DNA from: Phycisphaerae bacterium
GTDB lineage: Bacteria > Planctomycetota > Phycisphaerae > UBA1845 > CAIVHJ01
Length of the DNA stretch: 64,000 bases
Direction of reading: 5' to 3'
Assembly: GCA_022072405.1 (NCBI GenBank)
Contig: JAJVHX010000001.1
Span: 371,915 to 435,914, forward strand
A program made the position numbers and the translations under genes. A model generated the notes under the pieces. The model did no database searches. It had not been told where the DNA came from and saw only the letters and a list, made by a program, of their open reading frames with translations. The stretch's first letter is position 1; each line of letters opens with the position of its first letter. This document shows, in pieces, positions 55,945 to 64,000 of the stretch.

Positions 55945-56742
55945 TCAGGCAACCATTTCGTGGCTTTCGCGATCGGCAAAGCGTTGACGCAATCGGTGCA
56001 GAACATCTTTGTGAATTTGGCTGACGCGCGATTCCGACAAGTCCAGAACCAGGCCGATCTCTGCCATGGTCAACTCTTCATAATAATACAGGATCAGAAC
56101 CAGTCGTTCTTCGCGAGTCAAACCGCGTGTAATGTAATTCGTCAGTAGCTCTCGGTTCAGACGCGCCGTCGGATCAATCTGCTTGGGATCACCCACGTCC
56201 CAGCTTCGCCCGCCAGCTCGGCTGCGATTTTCAGATTCCGGTTCCATGGCACTGAAGTGCACTTCCCGGCCCAGTTGCGAAAGTCGTGAGAGATGTTCGA
56301 AACGATCCAGCGTCATGCCCAGATGCCGAGCAATCTCGGAATTGGTTGGTGGCCGGCCGAGTTCGTTATCCAGCCGTTCCTTGGCATGATTACGTCTTTT
56401 CTCGAAGGTGCGTACGGTTCGCGATTGCGCATCGAGGCTGCGCAACCAGTCCATGACCGCACCGGTGATACGCTGCTGGCAGAAGGTTTCAAATTTTGCC
56501 TGCCGTGACGGATCGTATGCTTCCACGGCTTCGATCAGACCATCGAAGGCGGCGCTGCAGATCTCATCATAAGTGATCTGCGCCGGAAGCTTGCGCGTCA
56601 GTCGCGAGGCATGGGCGTAGACCAGCGGGCTGAGATGCTCAACGATGCGATTGCGCGTGGAGAGATCACGCCGCTTGAGATAACGCATCCACAGTTTTTC
56701 AATATCGGTAGCACCATTCAGACTGGAACTCGATCTCTTCAT
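55945..56742 (-). CDS. RNA polymerase sigma factor, FliA/WhiG type
   Basis: 265 residues from the ATG at 56742 (AAGGAG 7 bases upstream; the GTG before it is also open). Region 2 (LWMRYLKRRDLSTRNRIVEH, AFDGLIEAVEAYDPSRQAKF, ITGAVMDWLRSLDAQSRTVR), region 3 (LDNELGRPPTNSEIARHLGM) and region 4 (LTREERLVLILYYYEELTMA, EIGLVLDLSESRVSQIHKDV) match the sigma-28 group, which lacks region 1.1. It would direct late flagellar genes such as the flagellins, although the elements before the flagellins do not match the usual sigma-28 consensus. No anti-sigma FlgM is adjacent. Monocistronic. Confidence 0.9.
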   Translation of the reverse strand: MKRSSSSLNGATDIEKLWMRYLKRRDLSTRNRIVEHLSPLVYAHASRLTRKLPAQITYDEICSAAFDGLIEAVEAYDPSRQAKFETFCQQRITGAVMDWLRSLDAQSRTVRTFEKRRNHAKERLDNELGRPPTNSEIARHLGMTLDRFEHLSRLSQLGREVHFSAMEPESENRSRAGGRSWDVGDPKQIDPTARLNRELLTNYITRGLTREERLVLILYYYEELTMAEIGLVLDLSESRVSQIHKDVLHRLRQRFADRESHEMVA

Positions 56743-57058
56743 CACAACACTCCTTTGTTGTAATAGAGAACAGATTGGCCATGATCGTGGAATCCATCCA
56801 CGGCACGTCAGCAGACCGGACTTGATACCAGGAACAATATGATAGGATTGAACAAACGAAAGGCATTCTGGCTGACCTCCCTGTCATGCCATCTTCCATA
56901 AGATATATATACCTGAAATTTACCGAATGAAAAGACGTCCGATATTAATTCTTGAAAATTATTTTACACGTTGGCATTTGAACAACTAAAGTCAGAATTT
57001 TCACAGGGGATTGGGCGATTTCAGTATTGAAAACTGATTTTTGCGCGGCGGAGTGCTG
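56743..57058. other. Intergenic region, 316 bases
   Basis: Between the sigma-factor start and the kinase stop, both on the minus strand. AT-rich, without a supported gene. It should contain the sigma-factor promoter, but I found no convincing one, and no intrinsic terminator for the kinase. A 16-base string (ACGTCCGATATTAATT at 56935-56950) also occurs at 46137-46152. Confidence 0.35.
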
Positions 57059-58315
57059 TTAATCGCCGAGTATCATCACGATGTTAATGACGATAGAAAG
57101 GATCAACAAAAAGCAAAGAATTCCCACCACAGGCCAAAGGTTGTACTCCTTTTCCCTGGTTTCGACCACTTCGATGGCCGGCATCGAGATGGTTTCGCCT
57201 CCGACAGCGAGCTCGTGCAGCACGTTCTGATCATATTTGCTGCGCGCGATGAGGGGTGGCTCGCCGCGAACGATTGCATCGAGATCCATGATCAGATCCT
57301 TGGTGCTGATGTAGCGATCTTCACGCTTCTTGGCCATCATTACCTCAATGACTTCACCCACGCCGGCGGAAAGCGTAGTGTTCAGGTGATCCGGTGGAAC
57401 GAGGGGTTCCTTCAGATGTTTGTGCATGACGGCGGAGGGCGTGTTACCTTCAAACGGGACACGGCCGGTCACCATGTGATAAAAAGTAGCTCCTAGTGAG
57501 TAAATGTCGGCTCGCAGATCGATGTTGACTTCACCACGAATCTGTTCGGGACTGATGTAGTAAGGCGTACCATAAGCGCGACCCGCTTCTGCCATCGCTG
57601 CTTCCATGTCGCTCATTTCACGCGCCAAACCCAGATCGGCCAGTTTCACCACGCCGGTCTTGGTGATCATGATGTTTTTCGGTTTGATATCGCGGTGGAT
57701 CAGGCCTCGTTCGTGGGCGTGCTGCAGGGCCTGGGCCGATTGCGTGACAATATCGAGCGCTTCTTTTTCGTTGTAATTGCCGCGTTCGCGCAGATCATCC
57801 CAGACGGTTTTACCATCAATAAATTCCATCACGAAATAGTGATAACCACCCGCTTCACCGACGTCGATAGCCTGAACGATGTTGACATGATTCAGTTTGG
57901 CGGCGGCGCGGCCTTCACGATAAAAACGATTAACGAATTCCGAATTTTCGCCCATCCGTTTAGGCAGAACTTTGATGGCGACGATACGATCCAGACTGAT
58001 CTGCTTGGCTTTATAAACGGTGGCCATGGCCCCCTGGCCGATCTTACCCTGAATCTGAAAGCCGGGGATCTGCTGAGCGGGTCGATAGGTCGTGTCGCCG
58101 CGGCTGTCCTCGCTCAAACGCCGCCGTTGTGATTCAGTAATATAACCCTGCTCCACCAGCAACTCTGCCAGGCGAATTACGGCCGATCCCTCGCGGTTAA
58201 TACGCCGTACCTCCGCCACGCAGGTGGCAACCTCGTCAGCGGTAGCCAGCTTGGCGTCGATTACGGTACGCGCGAATACGGAGTCTTCATCGTGACGTGT
58301 GCTGTTGGAATCCAA
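57059..58315 (-). CDS. Membrane-anchored Ser/Thr protein kinase
   Basis: 418 residues. A helical N-terminal region of about 85 residues (ATCVAEVRRINREGSAVIRL, VEQGYITESQRRRL) precedes the kinase domain: KIGQGAMATVYKAKQISLDR, lysine in VAIKVLPKR, HRDIKPKNIMI, ADLGLAREMSD and AYGTPYYISPEQIRGEVNID. The DFG motif is DLG, which is seen in active bacterial kinases. A C-terminal transmembrane helix (VVGILCFLLILSIVINIVMI) anchors it with the kinase inside. The start is TTG (58315) with AGGA upstream. Substrate unknown; not linked to the kinase at 29252. Confidence 0.85.
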   Translation of the reverse strand: MDSNSTRHDEDSVFARTVIDAKLATADEVATCVAEVRRINREGSAVIRLAELLVEQGYITESQRRRLSEDSRGDTTYRPAQQIPGFQIQGKIGQGAMATVYKAKQISLDRIVAIKVLPKRMGENSEFVNRFYREGRAAAKLNHVNIVQAIDVGEAGGYHYFVMEFIDGKTVWDDLRERGNYNEKEALDIVTQSAQALQHAHERGLIHRDIKPKNIMITKTGVVKLADLGLAREMSDMEAAMAEAGRAYGTPYYISPEQIRGEVNIDLRADIYSLGATFYHMVTGRVPFEGNTPSAVMHKHLKEPLVPPDHLNTTLSAGVGEVIEVMMAKKREDRYISTKDLIMDLDAIVRGEPPLIARSKYDQNVLHELAVGGETISMPAIEVVETREKEYNLWPVVGILCFLLILSIVINIVMILGD

Positions 58316-58485
58316 TTTTTCATTCCTATAGCCGTAATCCCAGCAGGGTTACGACCTGATTACTGCGAAATGTTATACATACAGGCTGACCGCGAAAATG
58401 GTATAAGCGATGAAGTCTAATCTTTTGTGAATTCTGCATCAATAGAGTTCAGCCACTCCTTGTTAAATAATAGGCGTAAACATCT

Positions 58486-59709
58486 TCATCTTCGGCTTAA
58501 AAATATGCGGGATAGAGTCCGAGCTGCGGTTAGTGGGTCCGAATAGGCTTGACGGACTGCCAAAGTAATCTGTTTTAACTGTTCTGCATCCCAAATTGCC
58601 GGGCAAGGCCAGTTATCAGGTGTGATCTGCAGACGTTCGAGTATCGTATCGCGAAGTGCATCAATCCCTTTGACTTGAATCGCGGATACCATTAGAGAGT
58701 TGTAATTTTTTGCTGCACAGGAGTTACTCAGCCATTGCTGAGTCTGATTGTTCCAATATTCCTGAGTATGTTCAGAAATCAGGTCGACTTTATTTAACAC
58801 AAAAATTATTTGAGGATGCTGCAGTATTTCCCGGCATAAATTTATTTCAGCAACACTGCATGAGTGAGTGTGATCTAAGACAAAAACAAGTAGATCAGCC
58901 TGTTGAATTTTTTTCAACGTGGACTGAATTGCTTGTTGTTCAAGTTCATCGGGCGAATTCCGTATTCCTGCAGTGTCAACCAGGCGTAAGGGGGCGCCTC
59001 TTATCGAAATTGGCTGTGATACCCAGTCGCGTGTTGTGCCTGCCTCTGAATGTTCGATACTCCAGGGTTGATCAAAGAGACAATTGGCCAATGTAGATTT
59101 TCCAGCATTGGCCAATCCGACCAGAGCGATTTCTGCTCCGTGAATTAATCGATAACCAACAGCATAGGTCTGGGCCAGGTCTGTGAGTTGTTTGATACCC
59201 AACGCATAATCATCGCCCGGCAGATAATCACAGCATTGATTAATGTAAGGTTCGAGCGCCTGTGGTTGACGAAGCAGCCATTGCGCGACCGCGGTGGTTT
59301 GGGCTTGCAGCAATCCTTCCTGCAAGGCGATCGCTGCATGACTACCGGTTGACCAATGATCATATTCATCGGCCGGTAGTGAATCTGCCAGAATAGCGCC
59401 GGCCTGGGATAGAGATTCCATAATTGTTTCGGCTATATGAACCCCGCCATGGGCACTAATCAGTACGCGTTGGACGTCATTATGATGGTCAACTGTGATC
59501 AATATCTGATCCAGAAATTCAGAATTGATCTGGAAGCGACACAAGAAAATCTCCTGGCCAACAGGTACCGGATTTAGGGCCCGCGAAGGAAACAAAAAGG
59601 GTTGGACGACAGGCCAGGCGGTCGGCCCGAGCACTTCAATCAGACAGATTCCCCCGGTGCCCAATGGGCTGCATAACCGGTAGTAGTTCGAAGCCGCTGC
59701 CTGGCTCAT
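58486..59709 (-). CDS. MnmE-like GTPase lacking the C-terminal catalytic motif
   Basis: 407 residues, shorter than MnmE (about 450). It follows the MnmE plan: an N-terminal tetrahydrofolate-type domain (about 1-110, divergent), a helical domain, and a G domain inserted in it with GLANAGKSTLANCLF, GTTRDWV, DTAG in LVDTAGIRNS and NKVD. The C terminus ends LSRIFLSRR, where MnmE has FCIGK with the essential cysteine, so it should not perform the tRNA wobble-uridine modification. It overlaps coaX by 4 bases. It is probably a paralogue with a different role; a true mnmE would lie elsewhere. Confidence 0.8.
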   Translation of the reverse strand: MSQAAASNYYRLCSPLGTGGICLIEVLGPTAWPVVQPFLFPSRALNPVPVGQEIFLCRFQINSEFLDQILITVDHHNDVQRVLISAHGGVHIAETIMESLSQAGAILADSLPADEYDHWSTGSHAAIALQEGLLQAQTTAVAQWLLRQPQALEPYINQCCDYLPGDDYALGIKQLTDLAQTYAVGYRLIHGAEIALVGLANAGKSTLANCLFDQPWSIEHSEAGTTRDWVSQPISIRGAPLRLVDTAGIRNSPDELEQQAIQSTLKKIQQADLLVFVLDHTHSCSVAEINLCREILQHPQIIFVLNKVDLISEHTQEYWNNQTQQWLSNSCAAKNYNSLMVSAIQVKGIDALRDTILERLQITPDNWPCPAIWDAEQLKQITLAVRQAYSDPLTAARTLSRIFLSRR

Positions 59710-60512
59710 TCGGTCGATCCACCACCCGCTGGCGAACAGGATGACTCAAAGGCCAGTACGGCGCCACGCAGGCAGAGGTTAGGAATTATTTTATCAATGA
59801 TATCGCTGACCTGGGCGATCAACTCCGCATCACCACCAGTGGCAATTAACGTCGGCCAGTGGCCCAAATGCGTGGCATAGCGCTCGGTGATCTCACGGAT
59901 TGCTCCCGCGCAACCAAGAATAATGCCCAACTGAATGGCTTGCTGGGTATTTTGACCAAAATAGTTTGATGGTAACTCAATGGCTACTTCGGGTAATTGT
60001 GCTGTGCAACGTGCCAAAGCTTGCGCTTGCATATGTAATCCGGGCAGGATGGTGCCCCCCAGAAATTGCCCCTGGTCATTGACGCAATCCACTGTCAGCG
60101 CGGTACCAAGGTCGGCAACCACACAGGAACGTTGTTCACCCTGATAGGCAGCGAGTGCCGTGCAGAGCCGGTCCACACCCACTGATTGCGGCTCAGATAT
60201 GGCGATGTCTATCGGCATCGGTATATCGTCACCGATAACCTGCAGCTTGGTCTGCAAGCGCACTTCGCATATCCGTCGCACTTCGATTAGCGCTGCCGGT
60301 ACGACAGTACAGCAGAGCGCCGTCCGCGGCTCCTGCAGCGCAGACCAGTATTGCACCAGCATGCTCTCCAGTCCGCCGCGTTCCTCCCGGGAAATTTTAT
60401 GCGTTGATCGAAAGGCGCCATGGGTCCATAGCCCGATGTTGATATTCGTGTTCCCCAGATCGATCACCAGAAGGTCGTGCTGGGCAGGTGGAGAATTCAA
60501 CGGGGCAATCAT
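59706..60512 (-). CDS. coaX: Type III pantothenate kinase
   Basis: 268 residues. It phosphorylates pantothenate, the first step to coenzyme A, and uses ATP without feedback inhibition by CoA in this type. Motifs: VIDLGNTNINIGLW at the start, VGVDRLCTALAA, VADLGTALTVDCVNDQG and GGTILPGLHMQ, then LIATGGDAELI. The ASKHA fold needs a monovalent cation. Its start overlaps the obg stop (ATGA) and its stop overlaps the GTPase start, so the three genes are translationally coupled. Confidence 0.92.
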   Translation of the reverse strand: MIAPLNSPPAQHDLLVIDLGNTNINIGLWTHGAFRSTHKISREERGGLESMLVQYWSALQEPRTALCCTVVPAALIEVRRICEVRLQTKLQVIGDDIPMPIDIAISEPQSVGVDRLCTALAAYQGEQRSCVVADLGTALTVDCVNDQGQFLGGTILPGLHMQAQALARCTAQLPEVAIELPSNYFGQNTQQAIQLGIILGCAGAIREITERYATHLGHWPTLIATGGDAELIAQVSDIIDKIIPNLCLRGAVLAFESSCSPAGGGSTE

Positions 60513-61549
60513 AGCGTTTCACTCGCATGAGGTGGGGTGGTTATTTGAGGGTTACTTGCGGTTAATTGCAATTGACTCCAGACATATTCCACCAGAGTAT
60601 CCAGACCCTGGCCGGTTACTGCACTGATTGGAATAACCGGCGTGGACAATTGCTGACGAAGTTGTTCAAGTTGCTCGTCAGCAGCGGTTAGATCCATCTT
60701 ATTGGCAACAATGATTTCAGGCTTGTCAGCCAGGTTGGGACTGTATTTCCGCAATTCGGTGCGGATGGTCTGATAGGCTTCGAGAGGTTGGGGCAAACCC
60801 TCAAGCGGGGCGATATCCACGAGGTGGATAATCAGTCGCGTCCGCTCAATATGCCTTAAGAACGCGTCACCCAATCCTACGCCTTCGTGGGCTCCGGCGA
60901 TAAGGCCGGGGATATCAGCCAGTGTGAAGCTGCGCAGATTACTAAGGTAGACGATACCCAGTTGTGGAGCCAGTGTAGTAAACGGGTAATCTGCAATTTT
61001 CGGTTTGGCTTTGGTCGTGCGGCTGAGCAGGGTGCTTTTGCCGGCGTTCGGCAGACCGACCAGCCCCACATCGGCAATCAATTTCAGCTCCAGATGGAGC
61101 AAGCGTTGCTGGCCAGGCTCCCCCCTCTGGGAATGTCGTGGGGTTTGATGAGTGGGGCTGACGAAGTAAGCATTACCGCGACCACCGCGTCCACCGGGTA
61201 GCAGAATCACTTGCTCATTCGGTTCGAGTAGCTCTTTGATCAACAAACCATGCTCACGATCGTAGATCAACGTTCCGGGCGGCACGGGGATAATCAAATC
61301 TTCGGCGTCGCGACCCGCTCTGTTGCTGCCTTCGCCCGGCCGGCCATTATCCGCAATCCATACGCTTTTTCCGGCGAATAGCATCAGGGTGTTCATCTGC
61401 GGATCGACGCTTAAAATGACTGAACCACCCAACCCGCCATCGCCGCCATCCGGCCCGCCTTTGGGCAGATATTTTTCACGACGGAAGCTGACACACCCTG
61501 GTCCGCCGGCTCCGGATTGCACGAGGATGTCTGCTTCATCAATAAACAT
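60509..61549 (-). CDS. obg: Obg GTPase (ribosome assembly)
   Basis: 346 residues from the ATG at 61549 (a TTG six codons earlier is also open). The glycine-rich Obg domain (KYLPKGGPDGGDGGLGGSV, GEGSNRAGRDAEDL and GGRGGRGNAYFVSPTHQTP) precedes the G domain: GLPNAGKSTLLSR, TTLAPQLG, DIPGLIAGAHEGVGLGDAFL and ANKMDL. No long C-terminal extension. The protein acts on the 50S subunit and in stress control. It follows rpmA with one lipoprotein gene between and leads coaX. Confidence 0.93.
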   Translation of the reverse strand: MFIDEADILVQSGAGGPGCVSFRREKYLPKGGPDGGDGGLGGSVILSVDPQMNTLMLFAGKSVWIADNGRPGEGSNRAGRDAEDLIIPVPPGTLIYDREHGLLIKELLEPNEQVILLPGGRGGRGNAYFVSPTHQTPRHSQRGEPGQQRLLHLELKLIADVGLVGLPNAGKSTLLSRTTKAKPKIADYPFTTLAPQLGIVYLSNLRSFTLADIPGLIAGAHEGVGLGDAFLRHIERTRLIIHLVDIAPLEGLPQPLEAYQTIRTELRKYSPNLADKPEIIVANKMDLTAADEQLEQLRQQLSTPVIPISAVTGQGLDTLVEYVWSQLQLTASNPQITTPPHASETL

Positions 61550-61589
61550 GTTCTTACTCTGCGGCAAAATGAGGGTGCAGCTGGGTTAG

Positions 61590-62102
61590 TTAGTCGTGGG
61601 GTTCTTCCGCTGTCCAGCGGGCGATGAGCTGGCCATCCAGCTGCCAACTGACCGGACCATCATGTGGGGCGACCAGAATCACTTTTTCATAGGGCATGAC
61701 GATCTGAGTGCAGAACTCTTTGTCCGAGGAATCGGTCAGCACCTGAATTTCCAGCGTTTGTTCATTATTCTCCGTCAGGTCCGAGATGAGATAATCAACA
61801 CAGGGATTCGGTCGATACCAACGCAGCCAGATGACGGATGATTCATCGAAATTAAGTTGTTCGACGATTTCATCCGGCAGAGATTCGCCCGCAGTCGACG
61901 GATCGTTAAACAGACGAATCTCCGGTTCCCAGGAGTAACCATCCAGCGAAATGATGGACTGTACTCTGCCAGTCAACGCATGGTCTGTGGCTGCTGCAGC
62001 ATCTGAATCCGAGTCTGCGTCAGAAGTCGAGCAGCCCGTCATCAACATCATCACCAGGATGATAGACAGTTTATACGTAGCTGAACTCGCCCTGCGGATC
62101 AT
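61590..62102 (-). CDS. Lipoprotein of unknown function
   Basis: 170 residues. The signal peptide ATYKLSIILVMMLMTGC ends in lipobox MTGC (with Cys24). A Ser/Asp/Ala-rich stretch (STSDADSDSDAAAATDH) follows, then a beta-rich domain (SSVIWLRWYRPNPCVDYLIS, IVMPYEKVILVAPHDGPVSW) with two cysteines that might form a disulfide. Family not recognised. It lies between rpmA and obg, where most bacteria have nothing or a short gap. Confidence 0.65.
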   Translation of the reverse strand: MIRRASSATYKLSIILVMMLMTGCSTSDADSDSDAAAATDHALTGRVQSIISLDGYSWEPEIRLFNDPSTAGESLPDEIVEQLNFDESSVIWLRWYRPNPCVDYLISDLTENNEQTLEIQVLTDSSDKEFCTQIVMPYEKVILVAPHDGPVSWQLDGQLIARWTAEEPHD

Positions 62103-62162
62103 GTTACGCCCACCAGTAGTCAGGAGAACGGAACAGATACAGGCGAGCGCCGGTCAACCGGG

Positions 62163-62405
62163 TTAGTTGGCAGGCTGGACGCTGACTTTCCGCCCCTGAA
62201 AAACCACCACACCATCTACTTCAGCAAATAAAGTGTCATCACGGCCACGACTGACATTCTTGCCCGGCTGGAAGGGCGTACCCCGCTGCCGAACCAGAAT
62301 CGTGCCAATCGTCACCTTTTCACCGCCAAAGCGTTTGACACCCAGATATTTGGGTTGTGAATCACGACCGTTACGTGTGGACCCTTGTCCTTTTTTATGT
62401 GCCAT
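62163..62405 (-). CDS. rpmA: 50S ribosomal protein bL27
   Basis: 80 residues. [20 protein letters not shown] and [20 protein letters not shown] are highly conserved; the N terminus reaches towards the peptidyl transferase centre. It lacks the cleaved N-terminal extension found in Firmicutes. GGAGTG lies 3 bases before the ATG. It precedes obg as is usual, but bL21 (rplU), its usual upstream partner, is not here: the next gene upstream encodes an exported protein. Confidence 0.97.
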   Translation of the reverse strand: MAHKKGQGSTRNGRDSQPKYLGVKRFGGEKVTIGTILVRQRGTPFQPGKNVSRGRDDTLFAEVDGVVVFQGRKVSVQPAN

Positions 62406-62477
62406 GACACTCCGACTCCCTTAACTCATCTCCAGTTGCTGTTTCTATTATAGACCAGTAAATCGCTTATTTCCTCA

Positions 62478-63122
62478 TCAGCGCATGACCCACTCACGAC
62501 TGATACGAACCGGATGGATCTCCTCACGTGTTCGGGGATCACCCGGTAACTGATATTTCACTTCCAGCGTTTTTCGAAGCGTAAACAACCGGGGATTGGT
62601 TTCGCTGTCCGGTTGGCTGGCGACAAAGCTGGGATTCTGGATACGCTTGATCTCGCCCGATAATCCACTGATAAAAATGGAGAAGGAATTATCCTGCAGG
62701 TTAAACTGGCGGAAGACAAAAATGCTGGATTTCTGATTATCTTCACCCTGCAGCAAGGTGCCGAGAATCTGGCCTGGATCAACCATAAACGGATCAGTCG
62801 TTTTATGCTTTTGGCGAATGGCGTCATAAACAGTTGGGCTGATTTGTTCGCCAGCGAGTACTACTTCCAGTGAATCACTGACCAGTTCCGCCGCTGGGAA
62901 AAACTGAATATCCGAGCCGGAATCGTTTTCGACGTTATAGCGGATATACCAGTAGGTGGTCGGATGGTGGTCCCCAGGCAGGGTCAGCGTGATGCGCTCC
63001 GGATCAGAAAAGGTAAACTTCAATTCCCAGCTTTGTGGAGCCTTATTGGGTGTGGGGATTGAGGCTGCACCGGTCCACAGGAATAAACCGAGACCCAATA
63101 TGATGATTGTTCGACGCTGCAT
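62478..63122 (-). CDS. Exported protein of unknown function
   Basis: 214 residues with a signal peptide (RRTIIILGLGLFLWTGAASI) and a beta-rich mature part: SWELKFTFSDPERITLTLPG and TTYWYIRYNVENDSGSDIQF suggest an immunoglobulin-like sandwich. No cysteines in the mature part. Family not recognised. It lies upstream of rpmA on the same strand, 72 bases away, and could share a transcript with the rpmA-obg unit. Confidence 0.65.
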   Translation of the reverse strand: MQRRTIIILGLGLFLWTGAASIPTPNKAPQSWELKFTFSDPERITLTLPGDHHPTTYWYIRYNVENDSGSDIQFFPAAELVSDSLEVVLAGEQISPTVYDAIRQKHKTTDPFMVDPGQILGTLLQGEDNQKSSIFVFRQFNLQDNSFSIFISGLSGEIKRIQNPSFVASQPDSETNPRLFTLRKTLEVKYQLPGDPRTREEIHPVRISREWVMR

Positions 63123-63365
63123 AAGCGAACCTCGTGTAGGGCTATCCGTGACTGAAACTAACCGGGGTTTGGATTTTTACGACTGTATATAATAACGATT
63201 TCATGGAATCGGTCAAGAGTATAACTTGAACCGCTCCAAATGGTTAACTTCATATAATTTTTCTCTGATAACGCCATCATACTCATAAAGCGGAATTGAC
63301 AACTAGAAACGAGTATGCATGATGTATTGCGATTCAGATGAATCTGCCTCTTTGGAGATTAAATC

Positions 63366-63839
63366 ATGCCCAGTAGTGATCCTATTGCCCAGGTTATCGG
63401 TTCCATACCCAGCGGTTGTGCGGTCTTGACCGCACGAAGTGGTTCGCAAAGTACCGGTATACTGGCATCCTGGATTCAGCAAGCTTCATTTCAGCCAATA
63501 CTTCTATCTGTTGCCATTAAACAACATCGACCTATTGAGCAATTGATTAAAACCTCCGGACGGCTGCTTCTGAATATCATCAACGGCGACCCGAAACCCA
63601 TTTTCAAACATTTTGCCCAGGGTTTTGCCCCCGATCAGCCGGCCTTCACCGGATTGGAAACCGATGAATCGGACTACGGGGTGATATTAAATAAATGCCT
63701 GGGTTATGTTGGCGGGCGAGTGGTGAATCAAATCGTTACCGGTGATCATCATCTGTATATTGTTCAACCGGAGACCGCGCGCATCATTATGGGCGGAGAA
63801 GCCTATGTTCATACCAGAAAGTCAGCGTCGAATTATTAA
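63366..63839 (+). CDS. Flavin reductase-like (FMN-binding) protein
   Basis: 157 residues. The split-barrel FMN-binding pattern of the flavin reductase family is seen in GSIPSGCAVLTARSGSQSTG, ILASWIQQASFQPILLSVAI and FKHFAQGFAPDQPAFTGLET. It is likely a small flavoprotein or a NAD(P)H:flavin oxidoreductase; several planctomycete proteins of this fold sit on their own like this one. GGAGAT lies 8 bases before the ATG. Confidence 0.75.
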   Translation: MPSSDPIAQVIGSIPSGCAVLTARSGSQSTGILASWIQQASFQPILLSVAIKQHRPIEQLIKTSGRLLLNIINGDPKPIFKHFAQGFAPDQPAFTGLETDESDYGVILNKCLGYVGGRVVNQIVTGDHHLYIVQPETARIIMGGEAYVHTRKSASNY

Positions 63840-63958
63840 TTCTCAGCCACGGCTTACTGAACAAAAAATGAAATGAGCTCTCTGAATAACCCTTGACAAG
63901 GATGGTAGAGTGAGTGGGGTTTTGGATCAAGGGAGTCCAGTTTAGCAGGGAGGCAGTT

Positions 63959-64000
63959 ATGGAACGACGCTGTGCGGATCGGAGCTTTGTGGATGAGTTG
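63959..64000 (+). CDS. Start of a gene that continues beyond the window
   Basis: An ATG at 63959 has GGGAGG 5-6 bases upstream and opens a frame reading MERRCADRSFVDEL to the right edge. Too short to identify. TTGACA at 63893-63898 could be a -35, but no -10 follows at a normal distance. Confidence 0.45.
   Translation, partial: MERRCADRSFVDEL

Noticed and set aside
56935..56950. 16-base string ACGTCCGATATTAATT shared with 46137-46152
   Set aside because: One 16-base match in 64 kb is close to what chance allows, the flanks differ and there is no symmetry.

Overview
The window looks like a chromosomal segment of a member of the Planctomycetota, probably class Phycisphaerae. This is inferred from gene content, not from a marker gene. 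The pointers are a prkA/DUF444/spoVR operon, DUF2617 and DUF2203 proteins, several Hanks-type Ser/Thr kinases, many lipoproteins and zinc-ribbon proteins with no clear family, an MnmE-like GTPase lacking its catalytic tail, and archaeal/eukaryote-like machinery. I saw no tRNA, rRNA, CRISPR array, insertion sequence or prophage. Apart from one tandem repeat the segment reads as ordinary backbone.

Layout. 0-11 kb: a STAS protein cut by the left edge, a Tat-exported flavin amine oxidase, isocitrate dehydrogenase (icd) divergent from thiol peroxidase (tpx), a three-gene ABC-2 export cassette and a lipoprotein SppA-type protease. 11-16 kb: the stress operon prkA, DUF444, spoVR (minus strand). 16-23 kb: 6-phosphofructokinase, three tandem near-identical flagellin genes each with its own promoter-like element and terminator, and EF-P.

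23.5-30.8 kb holds the most remarkable part: seven tightly packed minus-strand genes. In transcription order they encode a four-helix membrane protein, a Ser/Thr kinase with two zinc ribbons, a winged-helix plus Snf7-like fusion (layout like CHMP7), a helical protein of possible ESCRT-III type, a CHMP2/Vps24-like ESCRT-III protein with a MIM1-like tail, a MIT-domain AAA ATPase with the Vps4 C-terminal helix, and a beta-propeller protein. I read it as a bacterial ESCRT-III/Vps4 membrane-remodelling system. Upstream lie a tandem repeat, an ExeA-like ATPase with a very long coiled coil, a tail-anchored zinc-ribbon protein and ftsK.

37.6-50.3 kb: a carboxypeptidase-regulatory/TlpA gene split by an in-frame TGA, a class I glutamine synthetase, an HTH regulator, a beta-CASP RNase, an acidic mini-lipoprotein behind two DNA dyads, a second STAS protein, dihydroorotase, DUF2617, a TPR protein, DNA polymerase III delta (holA), a lipoprotein and DUF2203. 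50.4-53.5 kb: a topoisomerase VI operon (B then A), which is rare in bacteria. 53.5-64 kb: citrate synthase, ClpS, a double-ACT protein, a FliA-type sigma factor, a membrane-anchored Ser/Thr kinase, the unit rpmA - lipoprotein - obg - coaX - MnmE-like GTPase, an exported protein, a flavin-reductase-like protein and a gene entering at the right edge.

How it fits together: icd and gltA supply the TCA cycle, pfkA glycolysis, glnA and pyrC nitrogen and pyrimidine metabolism. The flagellins with a FliA-type sigma factor mark a motile cell. The ESCRT-like cluster, FtsK and topoisomerase VI suggest that division, membrane shaping and chromosome decatenation may use archaeal/eukaryote-like parts. All functional calls come from reading protein sequence; no database search was run.
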